Assembly (NCBI GenBank): GCA_046541875.1
Contig: JBKHCL010000060.1
Location: forward strand, 1-19,742
Length of the DNA stretch: 19,742 bases
Direction: 5' to 3'
From: CAZFPT01 sp046541875
Lineage (GTDB): Bacteria > Planctomycetota > Phycisphaerae > SM23-33
The notes beneath the pieces were generated by a model that did not search any database, was not told where the DNA came from, and saw only the letters and a list, made by a program, of their open reading frames with translations. The translations under genes and the position numbers were made by a program. How positions within the stretch are numbered: the stretch's first letter is position 1; each line of letters opens with the position of its first letter. Below, piece by piece: positions 6,972 through 15,017 of the stretch.

Positions 6972-7700
6972 ATGCAATCGCAGGCGTCCAACTCCGCTGA
7001 TCAGACTCCCGACCGCCCGGAAGGTGCGTCGGCTGCTGGAACGGCGGATGAGTCGCTGGATACGCCCGAGCGGTTGCTGTTGGCCGCCGCGACGGTGTTC
7101 GCCGAGAAGGGTTATCACGCTGCGACGCTCGCGGAGATCTGCCGGCGGGCCGACGCCAACGGTGCCGCCGTCAACTACTACTTCCGCTCGAAAGAGAATC
7201 TCTACCGCGAGGCGTGGCGTCGGGCGTTCCAGCGGTCTTTGGCGGCTCATCCGGTCGATGGCGGCCTGCCTGCGGATTCCACGCCCCATCAGCGTCTCGA
7301 AGCGATGGTTCACGCCATGGTCGCCCGCATCGCCGATCCGCGAAGTTGCGAGTTCGACATTGTCCGCCACGAGCATGGCAGCCCGACCGGCCTGCTGCAG
7401 GAGATCATGCGGGAGAGCATCGAGCCACTGCGGCTGTACCTGAGGGAGATCGTTCAGGAGCTGCTCGGGCCGGCCGCCACGCCCGAGGATGTGCAGCTCT
7501 GCCAGCGAAGCACCATCGCCCAGTGCCTGCACATGATGGTGCTCACCCGCCCCCGCAGCCGACACGTGGGCCCGCCGCCCATCGAGTTGCCCAACGAGGT
7601 GGTGGCCGACCACATCGTGCGGTTCAGCCTCGCCGGAATCGCCGAGACCCGCCGACGCGCCGGATCAAACGGAAAGGCCCGGGCGAATGACGTATCGTGA
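6972..7700 (+). CDS. TetR-family regulator with CecR-like C-terminal domain
   Basis: The 242-residue product is a DNA-binding repressor candidate. The TetR helix-turn-helix lies at about 33-80, with A-T-L-A-E-I at 51-56 and the V-N-Y-Y-F-R-S-K-E recognition segment at 67-75. The ligand domain (about 105-230) carries H-E-H-G-S-P-T and a following E-S-I-E-P-L-R-L-Y-L segment, resembling the CerR/DUF1956 class that includes E. coli CecR, which lies beside a transporter operon. The gene is first in a four-gene efflux operon and overlaps the next by 14 nt, so it probably controls that pump and itself. The start at 6972 is chosen from the promoter position. It has no Shine-Dalgarno sequence, consistent with leaderless translation. 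The inducing compound cannot be told. Confidence 0.85.
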   Translation: MQSQASNSADQTPDRPEGASAAGTADESLDTPERLLLAAATVFAEKGYHAATLAEICRRADANGAAVNYYFRSKENLYREAWRRAFQRSLAAHPVDGGLPADSTPHQRLEAMVHAMVARIADPRSCEFDIVRHEHGSPTGLLQEIMRESIEPLRLYLREIVQELLGPAATPEDVQLCQRSTIAQCLHMMVLTRPRSRHVGPPPIELPNEVVADHIVRFSLAGIAETRRRAGSNGKARANDVS

Positions 7701-9234
7701 CCGACCCTCGAAACCGCTCTGCCATGGCAGGGCGGCGTGGATTCTCCTGCCGGCGACAACGGCCATGATCTTTGTCGGCGGGTGTCTGTCCGGCCGCGCC
7801 GAGGTAAGTGCTCCCGCGCCGCTGCCGTCGGCATTCTCGGCCGACGGAAACGCACCGCTGTTGGAACGCTGGTGGACCGCCTTCGACGACGAACAACTCA
7901 ACGCCCTGGTGGCCGAGGCGATGGAGGAGAATTTCTCGCTCCGCGTCGCCTGGGATCGCCTGCGGCAGGCACGGGCGATCGCCGCTCGCAGCGGGGCGCC
8001 GCTTTGGCCGACGTTGGATGGAACCGCGGGCGCCTCGCGAACCCTGCGCGAGACCGACACCGGCCTATCGGCCGGGCGAAGCATTCGCGGGCCCGACACC
8101 GGACCGTCGGCCGGCAGGACGTACACGACCGATCTTTCGCTGGGGTTGGCCGTCGGGTACGAGGTGGACCTGTGGGGCCGGGTTCGCGCGTCCGCCGACG
8201 CGGCGCTGCTGGATGTCGACGCCACCGCCGAGGACGTCCAGACCGCCGCCATCACGCTGGGCGCGGACGTGGCGCGGACGTGGTTCCGCCTGGTCGAGCA
8301 GCGGCGTCAACGGGCGTTGCTCATCGAGCAGCGACAGACCAACGAGCAGGTCCTGGAGATCATCACGCTGCAGTTCCGTCGTGGCAAGGTGGGCTCTTCC
8401 GACGTGCTGCAGCAGCGTCAGCTGGTCGAGTCGTCGGCCGGCCGAATTGTGCAGGTCGAGAGCACCATCGCCGTGCTGGAGAATCAGCTGGCGGTCCTGC
8501 TGGGGCGAACGCCGGGCGAGCAGTCAGTCGCTCAGAGCGGGTCGCTGCCCGGTGTTCCACCGCTGCCGAGGGCGGGCGTGCCGGCCGACTGGCTGACGCG
8601 TCGGCCCGACCTGCGGGCCGCGGTCAGGCGCATCCAGTCCGCCGACCGGCGGGTGTGGGCTGCCCGGGCCGACCGACTGCCCCGGCTGGGGGTGACGCTC
8701 GACGCGTCCACCAGTGCCGAGCAGGTGCGCGACCTGTTCGACAACTGGCTGGCGACGATGGCGGCGAACCTCACCGCACCGCTGATCGACGGCGGGCGGC
8801 GGGTGGCTGAGGTGCAACGCACCCGCGCGGTGCTCTCCGAGCGGATCAACGCCTTCGGGCAAACCTACCTGGCGGCGATGGTCGAGGTGGAAAACGCCCT
8901 CGTGCAGGAAGAGCGGCAGCGGGAGTACGTCCGGAGCGTGGCCCGGCAGCTGGACTTTGCCCGACGGGCCACCGCGCGGGTGCTGGACAGCTACCGCAAA
9001 GGCACGACGGACTTTACGCGGTATCTCACCACGCTGCGCAGCTACCAGGATCTCCAGCGGACGCACCTGGCGGCGCGGCGCGATTGGCTGTTGTTCCGGA
9101 TCGACCTGTACCGTGCGTTGGCCGGCGGCTGGCAGCCGGCTGCGCCGGCGGAGGCGACCATCGAGGACGTAGCGGGTAAGGATCCCCACAAGACAACGCC
9201 CGATGAGGGCGACGAGGCGAACGAGAATGACTGA
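7687..9234 (+). CDS. Outer-membrane efflux lipoprotein, NodT/TolC family
   Basis: The 515-residue product is the outer-membrane channel of a tripartite efflux system. A signal peptide ends in a lipobox-like I-F-V-G-G-C with Cys33 as the lipidation site. The mature part begins with a W-W-T-A-F-D-D-E-Q-L-N-A-L segment (62-74) typical of NodT proteins. It then shows two long OEP-type coiled-coil repeats (about 70-265 and 290-490), with A-D-W-L-T-R-R-P-D-L near 300 as the usual marker of the second. An imperfect 8-residue duplication, DTGLSAGR (124-131) and DTGPSAGR (137-144), sits in the first outer-barrel region. The gene starts inside the regulator and overlaps the adaptor gene by 8 nt, so translation is probably coupled. 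Confidence 0.92.
   Translation: MTYRDRPSKPLCHGRAAWILLPATTAMIFVGGCLSGRAEVSAPAPLPSAFSADGNAPLLERWWTAFDDEQLNALVAEAMEENFSLRVAWDRLRQARAIAARSGAPLWPTLDGTAGASRTLRETDTGLSAGRSIRGPDTGPSAGRTYTTDLSLGLAVGYEVDLWGRVRASADAALLDVDATAEDVQTAAITLGADVARTWFRLVEQRRQRALLIEQRQTNEQVLEIITLQFRRGKVGSSDVLQQRQLVESSAGRIVQVESTIAVLENQLAVLLGRTPGEQSVAQSGSLPGVPPLPRAGVPADWLTRRPDLRAAVRRIQSADRRVWAARADRLPRLGVTLDASTSAEQVRDLFDNWLATMAANLTAPLIDGGRRVAEVQRTRAVLSERINAFGQTYLAAMVEVENALVQEERQREYVRSVARQLDFARRATARVLDSYRKGTTDFTRYLTTLRSYQDLQRTHLAARRDWLLFRIDLYRALAGGWQPAAPAEATIEDVAGKDPHKTTPDEGDEANEND
8056..8118 (+). repeat. Short imperfect tandem duplication inside the outer-membrane channel gene
   Basis: Two 24-nt units (8056-8079 and 8095-8118) encode DTGLSAGR and DTGPSAGR, separated by 15 nt. 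They fall where TolC-type proteins place beta-barrel strands and surface loops. The unit looks like a recent in-frame duplication that has diverged slightly. Confidence 0.6.
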
Positions 9235-10633
9235 GTCCACCCACCGGAATGAATCGACCCCCGCCGGGCAGTCGGCCAAAGAGACACCCCGCCGGCCTTC
9301 GTTCCGTCGGAGGCTGCCCGGGCTGCTGGTGGCGCTGATCGCGCTGGGGGCGGCGGTGGGCGTCTCGGCGTATTGGCTGATGAACCGCCCCAAGCCGGAC
9401 CGTCGGGCCAGAAGCAAGCAGGCGACGCTGGTATCCGTGCGGACCGTCGCGAAGGAACCGCACAAGGTGACGATCTCCGCGCTGGGAACGGTGATGGCCT
9501 CCCGCCGGACGCGGGTACCGGCCTTGGTCTCCGGCGAGGTGGTGGACGTCCGCGAGGGGTTCGTTCCCGGCGGGCGGTGCGATGCCAACGACCTGCTGGT
9601 GGAGATCGACCCGACGGACTATCAACTGGCGGTGAAACAGGCCCGCGCGACGCTCGCGCAGATGGAGGCGAAGGTCGTCGAAGCCGACAGTCTGGTCAAG
9701 CAGCGCGAGGCGGGTATTACCGAGGCGCGGACGCAATTGGCGCTCGAGAAGGCCCAGGGGCAGGTCGCGCTGCGAGAGTACGAACTGCTGGGCGAGGAAA
9801 TGGACCCCAACGACGAACGATTGGTGTTGCGGATTCCCCAGCGCGAGGCGGCCGAGGCGGCCGTCGCGGTCGGACGGTCGGCGAAGGAATCGGCCCTGGC
9901 TGCGGTAAAGGCGGCGAAGTCGAATCGTGATGCTGCCCGGATCGCCTTGGACCAGGCGCTGCTGAACCTCCGGCGAACCAGCGTCCGCGCCCCGTTCAAC
10001 GCGATGGTCATCGAACGTCACGTGAACCTCGGCAGCAGGGCGGTTGGCGACGGCGCGGTGGCCACCCTCGCCGGCACGGACAAATGGTGGGTCGAGGTTT
10101 CCATTCCGGTGGACCAACTGGCGTGGCTGGACGTGCCGGGCTTCAACAGCCGGCGTGCTTCGCCCGCGAAGGTGTACTACGACGCAGCCTGGGGCAAAGG
10201 GGCCCATCGCGACGCCCTGGCCGATCGGCTGCGGGGATCGCTCGAGCTCCAAGGACGCATGGCGCAGCTGCTGGTGGCGGTCCCCGATCCGCTGCACCTG
10301 GATCGGACGCCGGGGCAGAGGCGGGCGTTGCTTTTGAATTCGTACGTGCGGGTGGAGCTCATCGGGCGAGAAACGCCGCCGGCAGTGCGCGTCGAACGGA
10401 CGTCCCTGCGCGAGGGCGACAGGGTCTGGGTGATGACCGACGAGAACACCCTCGCCATCCGCGAGGTTACCATCGTGCTGGGCGGCGACGAGTATGTCTA
10501 CGTGACCGACGGGCTGGCCGACGGCGATCGGCTGGTGACCTCGGACATCGCCACGCCCGTGGAGGGCATGCCCCTTCGCCTGACGAAGACCAGGGGAACG
10601 ACCCGTCCGGGCGGGAGCGATCGCGATGAGTAA
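9227..10633 (+). CDS. RND efflux periplasmic adaptor (membrane fusion protein)
   Basis: The 468-residue product bridges the inner-membrane pump and the outer-membrane channel. An N-terminal helix (about 31-52) preceded by R-R-R anchors it in the inner membrane; there is no lipobox. After it come a lipoyl half-motif (about 95-130), a two-helix coiled coil rich in Ala, Glu and Gln (about 135-250), the second lipoyl half (R-T-S-V-R-A-P-F-N-A at 250-259), a beta-barrel domain and a membrane-proximal domain to the C-terminus. The ATG at 9227 overlaps the end of the channel gene by 8 nt and has GAGG 9 nt upstream. An in-frame ATG at 9203 would add eight mostly basic residues and is less likely. The stop overlaps the pump start by 8 nt. 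Confidence 0.92.
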   Translation: MTESTHRNESTPAGQSAKETPRRPSFRRRLPGLLVALIALGAAVGVSAYWLMNRPKPDRRARSKQATLVSVRTVAKEPHKVTISALGTVMASRRTRVPALVSGEVVDVREGFVPGGRCDANDLLVEIDPTDYQLAVKQARATLAQMEAKVVEADSLVKQREAGITEARTQLALEKAQGQVALREYELLGEEMDPNDERLVLRIPQREAAEAAVAVGRSAKESALAAVKAAKSNRDAARIALDQALLNLRRTSVRAPFNAMVIERHVNLGSRAVGDGAVATLAGTDKWWVEVSIPVDQLAWLDVPGFNSRRASPAKVYYDAAWGKGAHRDALADRLRGSLELQGRMAQLLVAVPDPLHLDRTPGQRRALLLNSYVRVELIGRETPPAVRVERTSLREGDRVWVMTDENTLAIREVTIVLGGDEYVYVTDGLADGDRLVTSDIATPVEGMPLRLTKTRGTTRPGGSDRDE

Positions 10634-13600
10634 CGACCTCCAACCCAGACAACGCGGGCCCATCGCCTGGATGGCCGGCAACTCGGTGGCGTCCAACCTG
10701 GTGATGCTCATGTGCCTGGTGGGGGGCTTCCTGGCGTTGTTGAACGTCAAGCAGGAAGTCTTCCCGGATATCGAGCCGGACATTGTCACCGTGACCGTTC
10801 CGTTTCCCGGGGCCAGTCCCGAGGAGGTGGAGGAGGGAATCCTGGAGAGTATCGAGGAGGCGGTGCGTTCGCTGGACGGTGTGGACGAGGTGACCTCGGT
10901 GGCCCGCGAGGGCAGCGGCACGGTGAACGTCGAAGCGCTGCTGGGGGCCGACCTGCAGAGACTCTCCCAGGACATCCAGAACGAGGTGGATCGTATCACG
11001 ACGTTCCCCGATGAAGCGGAGGAGCCCGAGGTGCGCATCGCCACTCACCGGCGCGGCGTGCTGGACCTGCTCATCGCCGGGGATATTCGCCCCACCGTGT
11101 TGCGCGCGCTGGGCGAGCAGGTTCGCGATATGCTTCTGCAGGACGAGCGGATCACCCAGGTGGAGTTGACGGGCATTCCCGACTTGGAGATCGCCGTGGA
11201 GGTGCCCGAGGAGCAGCTTCGCCGATATGGGCTGACTCTTCGTGAGGTGGCCAATCGGATCCGGGCGGCGTCGATCGACCTCCCTGCCGGCGGGCTGGAT
11301 ACCGCTTCGGGCGAGATTCTGGTTCGCGTCAAGGAGCGGCGCGATTTTGGCAGGGAGTTTGCGCGCATTCCGATCATCACCACCACCGACGGAGCGGTCG
11401 TGCGGCTGGGGGACATCGCCACGATTGACGACGGGTTTGAGGACACCGACCAGTATACGCTGCTGAACGACAAGTTGGCCGTCGAACTGGAGGTGCATCG
11501 CGTGGGCGATCAGACGCCGCTGGACGTCTCGGCGGCGGTCTACGAGCACATGGACGAAATCCAGGCCATGCTGCCTCCGGGTGTGATTGCCGAGATCCAG
11601 CACGATCGGTCGACCTACTACCAAGAGCGCGTCGAGCTGCTGCTGAAGAACGGGGCCCTCGGGCTGGTGCTGGTGCTGGTGGTGCTGGGATTGTTCCTGG
11701 AGGCCCGGTTGGCGTTCTGGGTGATGATGGGCATTCCGATCTCGTTCCTCGGGTCGTTCCTGATTCTCCCGAGTACGGGCGTGACGATCAACATGATGTC
11801 CTTGTTTGCCTACATCGTGGCGCTGGGAATCGTGGTCGACGACGCGATCGTGGTCGGGGAGAACGTCTACCACTACCATCAGGAGGGCATGCCCTTCGCC
11901 AAGGCGGCTGTCAAGGGCGCCCGCGAGGTAGCGATGCCCGTGACGTTCTCCATCCTCACCAACGTCGTGGCCTTCATGCCGATGCTGTTCATCCCGGGTG
12001 TGACGGGAAAGATCTTCATGATGATCCCGGCCGTGGTCATCACGGTGTTTATGATCTCGCTGGTGGAGAGCCTGTTCGTTCTGCCGGCGCACCTGGCTCA
12101 TCAGAAAGACCGGCGTCGGTACGGGTTGGCGGCGATGTTCCACAACGCCCAGCAGCGGTTCAGCCGGGCGTTCACCAACTGGGTGAAAAACCGCTACGGC
12201 CCGTTCCTGGAGTTCTGCTTGCACCATCGGGTGGTGACGGTGAGCATCGCCGTTGCGCTGCTGCTGGCGAGCATTGCCTACGCGGCCAGTGGGCGGATGG
12301 GTTTCGAGTTGTTTCCGGTGGTGGAGTCGGACCGGTCGGAGGCGACGGTCGTTCTGCCCTACGGCGCACCGGTGGAGAAGACCCAGGCGGTCCTCGATCG
12401 TATCGAAGCCGGCGCGAAGAAGGTGCTCGCCGAGAGCGGTCGACCGGAACTGGTTACGTCGATTACCGCCGACATCGGGCGCGGCGGCAGCCACACCGGG
12501 CGGGTTCGCGTGGAGTTGGCGGAGGCGGACCTGCGCAGCGAGATCATGAGCACATTGGAGTTCACGCGCCGCTGGCGACAGGCGGTCGGCGAGATCGAGG
12601 GGGTGGAGTTCATGAAGTTCGCTGCCGACTCGGGCGGGCCGGGCAGCCGGGGTCGTCCGGTGGAGGTGCAGCTGTCTCACCGCGACATCGACGTGCTCCG
12701 CGACGCCAGTGAGGAGCTCGCTTCCGAGGTCGAGACCTACCCGCGCGTCAAGGACGTGGACGACGGTTTTCAGCCCGGCAAGCGACAGTTGGACTTCAAG
12801 CTCACGCCCGAGGGCAAGTCGCTGGGGTTGACAGCGGCTGAGGTGGCCCGCCAGGCGCGGGCGGCGCTCTACGGGGCCGAGGCGCTCCGTCAGCAGCGAG
12901 GCCGAAGCGAGATCAAGGTCATGGTTCGTCTCCCGGGAGTGGACCGCTCGACCGAGCAGACCGCCCAAGACCTGATGATCGCCACGCCCGCCGGAACCTA
13001 CGTGCCGCTGCGAGAGGTGGCCACCATGGAGCGAGGCAGGGCGTACACCACCATCGACCGACGGAAAGGTCGGCGAGTGGTAACGGTCTCGGCCGACGTG
13101 ACACCCCGCGCTCGGGCCGGCGAGGTGCTTGGCGATCTGCAGTCCACCGCGCTGAAAGATCTCACGACGAAATATCCCGGCCTGACGTACAGTTTCGAGG
13201 GCGCCCAGGCCGACATCGCCGAGAGCATGGGCTCGCTGAAGGTGATGTTCGTGGTGGCGCTGCTGGCGATTTACGCGATGTTGGCGATTCCGTTCCGCAG
13301 CTACGCCCAGCCGTTGATTGTGATGGTGAGCATTCCGTTCGGCATTGTCGGGGCGTTCGTGGGGCACCTCATCATGGGCTACAGCCTGGCGATTCCCAGC
13401 ATGTTCGGAATTGTGGCCCTGGCGGGAGTAGTGGTGAACGACTCGCTCGTGCTGGTGGATTATGCCAACCGTCGCCGTCGCGAGGACGGGATGAACTACC
13501 ACGATTCGGTCACAGCAGCGGGCATTCAGCGGTTTCGGCCGGTGGTGCTTACCACGCTGACCACGTTCGGCGGGCTGGCGCCGATGATCTTCGAGACCTC

Positions 13601-13832
13601 ACGCCAGGCGCGGTTCCTGATTCCGATGGCCCTGTCGCTGGGGTTCGGCATCCTGTTTGCCACCGCGATCACGCTGATTCTCGTTCCGACGCTGTACATG
13701 TCCATCGAGGATATCACGCGCAAGACTTCCGCCCTGAAGCGATGGCTGTTCCCGGCCCACGAGCCGACCGGCGATGCACCTGCCCCCACCGGGGTGGTAC
13801 AACAGACGGAGGAGTCGGAACGTTCGTCTTAG
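10626..13832 (+). CDS. RND efflux pump permease, HAE-1-like
   Basis: The 1068-residue product is the proton-driven inner-membrane pump, close to AcrB in length. TM1 lies at about 13-40, followed by a large periplasmic domain, helices 2-6 (about 340-490), a second periplasmic half and the final helices (about 870-1035). The TM4 proton-relay pair is present as Asp405-Asp406 in G-I-V-V-D-D-A-I-V-V. Using the constant offset of two residues to AcrB, Arg971 and Thr978 correspond to Arg969 and Thr976 here, but Lys940 is replaced by Asn938 in V-V-V-N-D-S-L-V-L-V-D. Exported compounds cannot be inferred. The start has GGGAG 8 nt upstream and overlaps the adaptor stop. It is the last gene of the operon; no clear terminator lies in the 88 nt before the convergent pseudopilin gene. 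Confidence 0.95.
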   Translation: MSNDLQPRQRGPIAWMAGNSVASNLVMLMCLVGGFLALLNVKQEVFPDIEPDIVTVTVPFPGASPEEVEEGILESIEEAVRSLDGVDEVTSVAREGSGTVNVEALLGADLQRLSQDIQNEVDRITTFPDEAEEPEVRIATHRRGVLDLLIAGDIRPTVLRALGEQVRDMLLQDERITQVELTGIPDLEIAVEVPEEQLRRYGLTLREVANRIRAASIDLPAGGLDTASGEILVRVKERRDFGREFARIPIITTTDGAVVRLGDIATIDDGFEDTDQYTLLNDKLAVELEVHRVGDQTPLDVSAAVYEHMDEIQAMLPPGVIAEIQHDRSTYYQERVELLLKNGALGLVLVLVVLGLFLEARLAFWVMMGIPISFLGSFLILPSTGVTINMMSLFAYIVALGIVVDDAIVVGENVYHYHQEGMPFAKAAVKGAREVAMPVTFSILTNVVAFMPMLFIPGVTGKIFMMIPAVVITVFMISLVESLFVLPAHLAHQKDRRRYGLAAMFHNAQQRFSRAFTNWVKNRYGPFLEFCLHHRVVTVSIAVALLLASIAYAASGRMGFELFPVVESDRSEATVVLPYGAPVEKTQAVLDRIEAGAKKVLAESGRPELVTSITADIGRGGSHTGRVRVELAEADLRSEIMSTLEFTRRWRQAVGEIEGVEFMKFAADSGGPGSRGRPVEVQLSHRDIDVLRDASEELASEVETYPRVKDVDDGFQPGKRQLDFKLTPEGKSLGLTAAEVARQARAALYGAEALRQQRGRSEIKVMVRLPGVDRSTEQTAQDLMIATPAGTYVPLREVATMERGRAYTTIDRRKGRRVVTVSADVTPRARAGEVLGDLQSTALKDLTTKYPGLTYSFEGAQADIAESMGSLKVMFVVALLAIYAMLAIPFRSYAQPLIVMVSIPFGIVGAFVGHLIMGYSLAIPSMFGIVALAGVVVNDSLVLVDYANRRRREDGMNYHDSVTAAGIQRFRPVVLTTLTTFGGLAPMIFETSRQARFLIPMALSLGFGILFATAITLILVPTLYMSIEDITRKTSALKRWLFPAHEPTGDAPAPTGVVQQTEESERSS

Positions 13833-13920
13833 GCGCTGCCCGAGCGAACCAGCCCGAGCATTGTGGGCGTGCGCGGCCTGGTGGCGTGGGGCGGCACCGT
13901 CGCTGCTGGGGCAGGGGCCT

Positions 13921-14697
<777 letters not shown>

Positions 14698-14750
14698 GGC
14701 AGATTCTCGAAAAGCGTATGCGGCTGCATGAAAAGCGAAGTGTTATCTGA

Positions 14751-14780
14751 AATGTACCCGGATCGCTTGGGCGGAGTCAA
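14751..14780 (-). promoter_or_regulatory. Probable promoter of the pseudopilin gene
   Basis: On the minus strand TTGACT (14775-14780), an 18-nt spacer and TACATT (14751-14756) resemble a sigma-70 promoter. Transcription would start near 14744, giving a leader of about 47 nt before the ATG at 14697. Confidence 0.4.
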
Positions 14781-14944
14781 GCTCGAAATCCGGCGATCGG
14801 TTCCGGGTGTGCGGCATGATTTTCAATCGCGCCACGTGCAGATCACCTCCCGACCCTTCGAGGAAGCACCACGAGCCGCGACACCGGGGCGGATTGCGGA
14901 TCCCTGCCCCGGCACGCTGGGGCGTTTGGACGCTTAAAGAAGGA

Positions 14945-14972
14945 TTGACTGGCGGCGGGGCGTGCCTATAAT
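14945..14972 (+). promoter_or_regulatory. Strong sigma-70 promoter of the LptD-like gene
   Basis: TTGACT (14945-14950), a 16-nt GC-rich spacer and a perfect TATAAT (14967-14972) form the best promoter in the window. Transcription should start near 14979, leaving a leader of about 40 nt before the ATG at 15018. Confidence 0.8.
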
Positions 14973-15017
14973 CGCCGTCGCATACCACTTTGGGACCTCA
15001 ACGTTTGCGAGAACGCT

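Larger units (their letters stand above)
14698..15017. other. Divergent intergenic region with two promoters, no gene
   Basis: These 320 nt separate the minus-strand pseudopilin gene from the plus-strand LptD-like gene. They hold a strong promoter toward LptD, a weaker one toward the pseudopilin, and no open frame with a plausible start. The roughly 160 nt between the promoters show nothing recognisable. Confidence 0.6.

Noticed and set aside
6781..6972. 64-residue N-terminal extension of the DUF998-like protein
   Set aside because: It is hydrophilic with no family match and overlaps the divergent promoter. The ATG at 6780 directly precedes the first membrane helix.
9203..9226. Upstream ATG for the efflux adaptor
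   Set aside because: It lies inside the channel gene with no ribosome binding site. The ATG at 9227 forms a tight overlap with the channel stop and has GAGG at good distance.
10467..13502. Minus-strand open frame of about 1000 codons opposite the RND pump gene
   Set aside because: It is His/Arg-rich with no recognisable domain and lies wholly antisense to an unmistakable RND gene. High GC at third positions removes stops from the opposite strand.
13833..13920. Possible terminator between the pump and pseudopilin genes
   Set aside because: Only distant or 4-bp pairings can be drawn and there is no T-run on either strand.
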